From NCBI RefSeq assembly GCF_040054535.1, contig NC_090789.1:2571197-2635196 (forward strand): a DNA stretch of 64,000 nt, written 5' to 3'. Below, one piece after another: positions 57,700 to 64,000 of this stretch. The DNA is from Antennarius striatus (taxonomy: Eukaryota; Chordata; Actinopteri; Lophiiformes; Antennariidae). The translations under genes and the position numbers were made by a program. Below the pieces are notes generated by a model. That model ran no database searches and was not told the DNA's origin. It saw only the letters and a program-made list of their open reading frames with translations. The number at the start of each line of letters is the position of its first letter. Within the stretch, counting starts at the first letter, position 1.

Positions 57700-60600
57700 C
57701 TACTCCACCTTCCAGATGGCGATCTTCCCATCGTGTTTCCCAGCTCCGCTCAGGACGTACCGATCCTCCGCCGAACAGAGCGCTGTCACCTTATCGTTGT
57801 GGCCCTGGAGCTCCTTCAGGACCTGGTAGTGTTCCGTGTCCAGGATGTAGATCTTTCCTGTGACGGAGCTGCGGCCGACGCCGCCGACCCACACCTGGAC
57901 AGATGAACAGTTTGTGATGCGTTTGCGAGCAGTGTGTTTTTTTTAACGTTAGCGTTAACCTGTGCTCACCTGGTTTTTAACCCTGATCATGCAGAAACAT
58001 CCGGTGCAGTCTGGCAGAGCCACACGGTGAAAGGGTTTGCTAACATCCTTCATGTGCCAAACACACACTTCACCTGAGTCGGCACAGATGCTCCACAGCT
58101 CCTCCCGCTGTCAAACACAAAAAATCGATGAAGAGGAACATGAACTTCCGATGACAGAAATCAAGTTGGGCTGCAGGTGTGTGTGGTACCTCAGGTAGCA
58201 GCAGCATGGAGCTGAACGTAGCCATGGATCCTCGCTGCTGTTCCGGCAGACTCAGTCGATGCTTCACAGAACCGCTCTTCCATACTTCCATTATATTTTC
58301 CCTGGAGCCTGAGATGAAGAAGATTATTAAATTTTCATCATCATCTCTCAGGGTTTTTTTTTAGTGCTCCGGTGAGACTGATGCGGAACTCACAGCACCA
58401 CAGCATTCCATTACAGCCGGAAACTGACTGCAGACGGTCGCAGGAGAGGCGAAAGTGCTTCTTCACCTGGAGGATGGACAGGAAGTACAAATCTGATTTA
58501 TGAGAAATGAACTGAATAACTGAGAGAAAGGGAGCAGAGGTCACACCTCCCTCAGGATGGAGAGATCTGTTTGGAAACTGACCTGGAGCGTCGGGGCGTC
58601 CCAGACCATGATGCTTCCCTCTGCGCTGCAGGAGTACGCTACCTTCTGGCTGAGGAGCAAAATCAGCCTTAAATGTTACTACGATTAAATGTTATAATGA
58701 TCCATAGGACACAGATGACGATGATGATGATGATGATGTGTGTGTGTGTGTGTTACCCATATTTGTCCACATCAGTTGCCAGCCCAGTGACCTCTGCCCT
58801 GTGTTCAGTCAGCTGTCTGTTACACACCATCGCCAGCATGCTTATGATGTAGATAACGGAGTCCTCAGAACCCATCCAGACCTGGTCCTTATCAACTCCC
58901 AGCATGCAGTTCTGCAAACAGACGGAAAGACACTGGGAGTTACACAGTTCCAGCGAAGGCAACTACTGGGTTTATAAAATATGAGAACAATTTAAGTTTT
59001 AAAACAGTCGAGAGAAGTTTTTGGTTGAGTTTCGAGGGAAGGAAAAATAAAGTGTGACTCATGATCTGCACACATCTGTCATCAGGGTTTAAGTTCACTT
59101 TATAAGAGGGGATGAGGCTCCCTGGTGGCCGAAGAGGGTACTGCATGTAGAGGTCATTTAATCCATATTAACGATTAATATTCAAAAAGTAATCTGAACT
59201 AACAGTGCAACGACATAGGACACAGGTAGTCCTCGTCCTACGAACACAATTAGATCTGAGAGGCTGTTCGTAAGCTGAATTGTTTGTATGTCGTTATTTA
59301 TTAAAATGTAGATCTATAATTGCGGGCTGCACGAAGGCGCACTGGGTAGGTAGCGCTGTCGCCTCACAGTGAGAAAGTTCTGGGTTTTCCCCGGGTCTCC
59401 GTGGGTTCTCTCCGGGTTCTCCTTACTTCCTCCCATCTCCAAAAACATTCAGTTTTGGAGAACAATATGAACAATATCAAAATTGTTCATAGGTGTGAGA
59501 GTGTGTGTGTGTGTGAATGGTTGTTTTTCTTTTGTGTGGCTCTGCGATGCACTGGCTATGCGCCTGGAATTTTGAAAACTTTCAGAATCTTCTTCCAGTT
59601 CATTTTTTTTCAAGTTGGCCTGTTTTGAATTTTCCATCAATTGCAATTTTGGTGGAAAGGATTATAAATAATAAATAAGAACAAGTGTATATAATGGTTT
59701 GGCGTTAGGGTTAGGTAATAACACAATAACAAGGAAGTGATTACACAGTAATAAATAGTAATTAGCCCATAGTAAACAAGTCCTAAGTAGTAAGTAGTAC
59801 AAAAACACAGGAGTACAAACTGCTCAGTGTTTGTGGAAGGAATTGTGTGGCTAATATGTATTAAATTATTCGCATGGGGCTTCATATAGCTAGATTTCTC
59901 CTTTCAGATAAATAAAAGCAGATCTAAAATAAGAACGTACATAAAAATCAATTGACACAATTATTAATACTTGCTTCTACATAAGGATTTGCTGCTTTAT
60001 CTTTATTTAAGGATGATAAATTGATTATTTTCGCATTGCTGATTGGACAAAAAACAAACATTTGAGGAAGCTATTTTGAGCTTTGGGGAATTTTGGTATT
60101 TCTGCAATGGCAGCAAGAAATCAACGCAATTTGGGAAAACACAAATATGTCTGTGTTCTTGTTTTTTCTTCATGCTATGTGATATTTTAGGGACCAAATG
60201 ACTTATTCGTTGAATGAAATATGTCCTTGCAGATTGATTAATAGTGACAATACTCATAATGATTAAAAAAAAAAAGTTTGGGGGGTTTGTTATGCAGTAC
60301 CAAACGTTACCACTAGGTGTTAACATTGTCTGGAACATCTCATATCAGAACGGCTTTACAGTCAGACTTTCATAGAACAATGAAGGTATCATGACCCCAT
60401 CGTGACCCGATAGCAACTAGTGAGCAAATATTATGGTTGTGAAGAAACACACCATGTGTGTCTCTCTGACACACACACACGCTAACATATTTCACGTGAC
60501 TGTGACATGTACATTTGGAGTAGAGGTCTCTGATTAGCACCGTCTGGAGAGATGCCTTAAAACTTGACACTCATCCTCACGCTCTCCAGGACCGTGTGCT

Positions 60601-63003
60601 CACGAGTCTGAAGACGTTACTGATGTTTTCAAGTTTAACAACAAGAAAGAAAGCACAACCTGAAGATAGGACTTGTGTTTGTGGTGTTTATCTGTTGAAT
60701 CTGTGAAGCAGCTTCAACAACGACAGGCCCGTTACGACATTAGCAGAGACGCATCAGCTAGGGTTATTTCTCCTGACACTGTGAGCAACGACAGAATGTT
60801 TTTACATCCATTAACCAGCTGGGACAAAACAGGTTAAAAAAAAAAAAGGGACAGTCTGAAACTTCTGAGGAAAAACGTCAGAGAAACTGATTTCAAAGAC
60901 TTTTCTGAGAGAAAACAGATTTTTATAGTTCTACGTTCTGAAAATCTTTCTCGCTGCAGTTAACAGACTGACCATCGCCAATCACAGAATTCTGGAAAAC
61001 CTGGACTTGAAATTGATTTTTGTTTACTTAGAGCCAGTGAATACAGGCTGTAAAAAACACTCCGAACTTTTAACCAGATTAGGCACAACATTAGGGTTCA
61101 TCTGATCACCTGATCATTTTAAAGACTGCTTCTGTTTATAACTCTCTTTTAGTCTCCACGCTCAGACTCATTAGATGCTAATGTTCCGCTTTTTCCACCG
61201 ACTCGTTTCTAATCTTGACCTTCTGCAAGGCTGGAAAGGGAGTTTTTATTCAAAGCGGTATTTCTCAAAACTATTCTGAAGGAAACCTCCCTGTTGCATC
61301 TGTTACAACATCACTGGAATCAGTTATACTTTAATAAAACCAGACCTATGAACTAAATCACGCTAAAGTCCTTGGAGAGGTCAGAATTCAGCCTTTCCTT
61401 CTCACCTCCACCTACAGAGGAGGATTTTGTAATCACCCGGGTTTCTTTTTCACGTCTTTGTGCCTCTCTTTCTTTCTATGTTTTGGTGTTTGGTTCGACT
61501 TGTTGTGTTTGTGTGCGTCTGCCGTGTGTGTTGGCTTTACCACTCTTGCATTTCCTACGTGACAGGTGTTTGTGAGGCACCAGCTGGAGGCATCAAACAC
61601 CATCACCTTCCCTCCACCCACAGACACCCACAGCTGACCTGAAACACAGACACACACTACTCATCAGTTACTCCGTTGCACAAAAAAGTGCTGTCTCTAC
61701 AACAAGGATGAGAAATTGTGATCATCAACCAAACAGCTTGAACGTAAACACTTCATGTTTGAACTGTTTTTGTGCTTCAAAACTTTTTGTACTGAATAAG
61801 AACAGCAACATCCTGTATTTTCAAAGACAGAGGGATGAAAGGGACAGAGAAAAGAGAGGGAGATGGGTGTGGAAAGGAGGAAGGGGGTGGGGGTGAGCAA
61901 GGCCATATGCCAGGAATTCAATTCAGTGACCTATATTCACACCCGAGCGGGAGTGAGGCGGCCAGGGAGGATCTGAATGGTGGGATCTGTTCTTTTCTCC
62001 AGCAGAAATCCCAATGAGCTCCCGGCTACAGAAGAACCCGACAATGTCTGAACATGTGGGCGTCGTTGGGTCGTGAGTGTCCAGCAGTGTGTCAGCGCCG
62101 GCGTCAGTCAGCCACCAGCCGGGCGCCTAAGTGGTCCCAGATGGTCAGACTGCTGAAAGGCCGTGGCTTTACAGCCCTTTTTAAGCTGCTCATTCTCAGC
62201 CTTCCTGCTGCGTCACACAACAGTCTGTCCGGTCGGACCATTCCCGTTTCAGCTCGAATCCGTTTGTTGAGAAGACACTGTAACATTTGGGGTTTTTATG
62301 ATGAGGGGAAGAGTGTGATCAAGAACTTTACTACAACTCAACCTCCCATAGACTTTGTGATGTGTGGCAATCAGGTGATTTTTTTTTTTAATATCATTTT
62401 TATTTTGGTTGATTTTTAATCGTCTCCAAACTGTGGATGACAAATTAAAGCGTAAAATATCTGATAAACGACTTTGATCTTTGGTCGTCTGGGTGGAAGT
62501 TCATGAAGTTGTTTCGGTAATTAGTTCTGTCCAAGAGGTTGTTTTCACGCCGTTGGCTGGTTTTCACTGATGTTGACGTTAATTACTGCTTTACTGCAAA
62601 TGTGACTTATTCTGGTTTCATGCAATTTCACAGCTCCCACTATAAGGATTATCTGTATATGTGTTATATATTATGTATTATATTTAAGCCCTGAGAAGGA
62701 GCTTCCCTTTATAGACATTTAAACATTTTACTTCAAATGACTAACTTCTGCAGCTTTGCTCCAGAAGGCTGGAGGAGGAAGTGTTGTCCAGGAGCTTTAC
62801 AGGCATCTTTACGAGTCAGACTTTATGTTTATGTTGGAGTAATGCAGAGAAAGAGAGAAAGAGGAAGAGAAGTAATGAGACAGAAGCAGGTTATGGATCC
62901 TAAATGTGAAACTGTCTGTTTGGAGAAAAAGAAGCCTGACTCTTGTCACTGCTGATAAGAACACTGAGGAGATGGCTTGGCTACAGGACCCATGCAGGAG
63001 CTA

Positions 63004-63034
<31 letters not shown>

Positions 63035-63542
63035 CTGTGTTTGTACCTGGTGTGTAAAGCAGCACATCTACAGCCTGAGGAGCGGCGAGCTCCAGTGACG
63101 GGTTAATTTTGTGCTTCAGCGTCTCTGCGGTCGTCTTGGGAACCATCATCGGCACTAGAGACACACAAACTGGTGTTACAGAGTTGTAACAAAGGGCAAT
63201 AAAAAACTCTGATGAATCACTCAGGAAAACAAAGTTGAGACCTGACTGTTTATAGAGACGAGAAATGGGGCCAAAACCAAGTAAATAACCTCTACAGTTT
63301 ACGATAAATTGTTTTATTCCAGAACAAAGACTCGTTTTAACATCAGCGAAATTTTAGGTTTTGAAAGCAACGCAAACCAGACCAACAAACACTCTTTAGC
63401 GTCCTCCTCTACCTTCCAGCTTGATGCGGTCAAAGTGAGCCAGCTTGGAAGCAGCATAGATGGCCTTACTGCTCTGAAGGCTGCCCACCACCGCATCCAT
63501 CAACAAGGCGTTGGTCAGAGCCTGCTGCATGTACTGGGGGTC
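57700..63542 (-). CDS. dennd3: DENN domain-containing protein 3, C-terminal ten exons (partial)
   Basis: DENND3 is a guanine-nucleotide exchange factor for Rab12, acting in endosome-to-lysosome traffic and autophagy. Its C-terminus is a WD40 propeller. Exons: 63413-63542, 63047-63154, 61541-61638, 58757-58911, 58583-58649, 58394-58466, 58190-58308, 57970-58107 and 57700-57894, with the 5' exons beyond the window; phases join without a break. Motifs: [142 protein letters not shown] and ending [26 protein letters not shown]. These match the human WD40 end, including [12 protein letters not shown]. Nine exons are listed with certainty; any tenth lies outside. It has the same orientation as slc45a4. 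Confidence 0.92.
58912..61540 (-). other. dennd3 intron with interspersed repeats
   Basis: The 2.6-kb intron holds a pogo-like scrap at 59220-59305 ('gtagtcctcgtcctacgaac'). A common fish repeat lies at 59330-59570, with the 'tagcgctgtcgcctcacagt' and 'gtctccgtgggttctctccg' phrases. The rest is AT-rich. No nested gene is seen. Confidence 0.6.
61639..63046 (-). other. dennd3 intron
   Basis: No gene or named repeat is seen apart from a (TG)n array at about 63006-63034, next to the exon donor at 63046. Confidence 0.6.
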
Positions 63543-64000
63543 CTGGAGAGCGAGGTGCAAAAGGTAGTGAGAATGGGCGCACCATATAAAGGCTCAAGCA
63601 AGAATGAAGTCAAAGAGATGTGGGTTAAAAAAAACGTATAGATGTAAAACGCTGTAGCAAAATTATGTTTGAGCAAAAATAGATGCACGCTCTGAAGGAA
63701 GACAGAGCAAAACAGTTTGGTGTTGAACCAATACACACCAAATCACAGCAGAAATAAAAGAGAAAAGAGAGAGACAATGTGAGAGAAAGGACGGACTGAT
63801 GTCACAGTTGCATCATCTGGTTTCATACAGGAAACACTCTTTGTTCAGTGTGTGTGCATGAATGCCTCGTGGAATTTCAACCACACCTACAAAGATCATT
63901 GAGGTTCAAATATGTGGAATGGACACACACACAGACACACTCACAGGCACTGAGACATGACTAGTTATGAGTGATCAAGCTACAACTTCAAATTTCATAG
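63543..64000. other. dennd3 upstream intron (runs out of window)
   Basis: No further exon with convincing sequence and splice sites was found before the window ends. Short CA tracts lie near 63923-63943. Confidence 0.5.

Overview
The window is ray-finned fish (teleost) DNA. Vertebrate genes carry short GT-AG introns, there are about 35 (CA/TG)n microsatellites, and fish-type LINE, SINE and MITE remnants are scattered throughout. The MHC class I gene is of the fish classical type. Three neighbours (DENND3, SLC45A4, GPR20) correspond to a human 8q24.3 gene neighbourhood. No LTR element, retrovirus, Polinton or CRISPR array was seen.

Layout. 1-0.4 kb: the last two coding exons of dgat1 (+), running in from the left. 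2.3-18.2 kb: a tandem family of CFAP20 genes, all on the minus strand. It holds a dead remnant (2.27-2.89 kb), two intact divergent paralogs (4.37-5.78 kb and 7.86-9.20 kb) and a conserved copy (16.69-18.22 kb). 12.19-14.57 kb: a complete MHC class I gene (+), with an ISRE/X2/Y-type promoter, sitting inside the CFAP20 cluster. 15.45-16.38 kb: an inverted composite repeat carrying U6 snRNA sequence. 18.9-19.5 kb: a LINE tail. 21.9-23.84 kb: gpr20 (+, four exons). 29.02-52.3 kb: slc45a4 (-, 14 coding exons plus two proposed 5' UTR exons), with long microsatellite-rich introns. 53.0-53.8 kb: a 5'-truncated RTE-like LINE with target-site duplications. 57.7-63.5 kb: the last ten exons of dennd3 (-), running out to the right.

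The most unusual content is the CFAP20 family. CFAP20 is a microtubule inner protein at the inner junction of ciliary doublets and is nearly invariant across animals. Two extra tandem copies here keep all six exons, identical phases and open frames, yet share many substitutions at normally fixed residues. One has gained a (PQQ)n C-terminal tail from a CAG-type repeat, and its first splice donor was rewritten by an inverted 80-bp duplication. The conserved copy has an RFX X-box in intron 1 that the paralogs lack. Together these suggest lineage-specific new ciliary or sperm-flagellar inner-junction proteins.

The other genes are ordinary vertebrate genes: triglyceride synthesis (dgat1), antigen presentation (MHC I), Gi-type signalling (gpr20), an MFS transporter (slc45a4) and a Rab exchange factor (dennd3). 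All exon borders were worked out by eye from splice sites, phase and recalled family sequences. No alignment was run.
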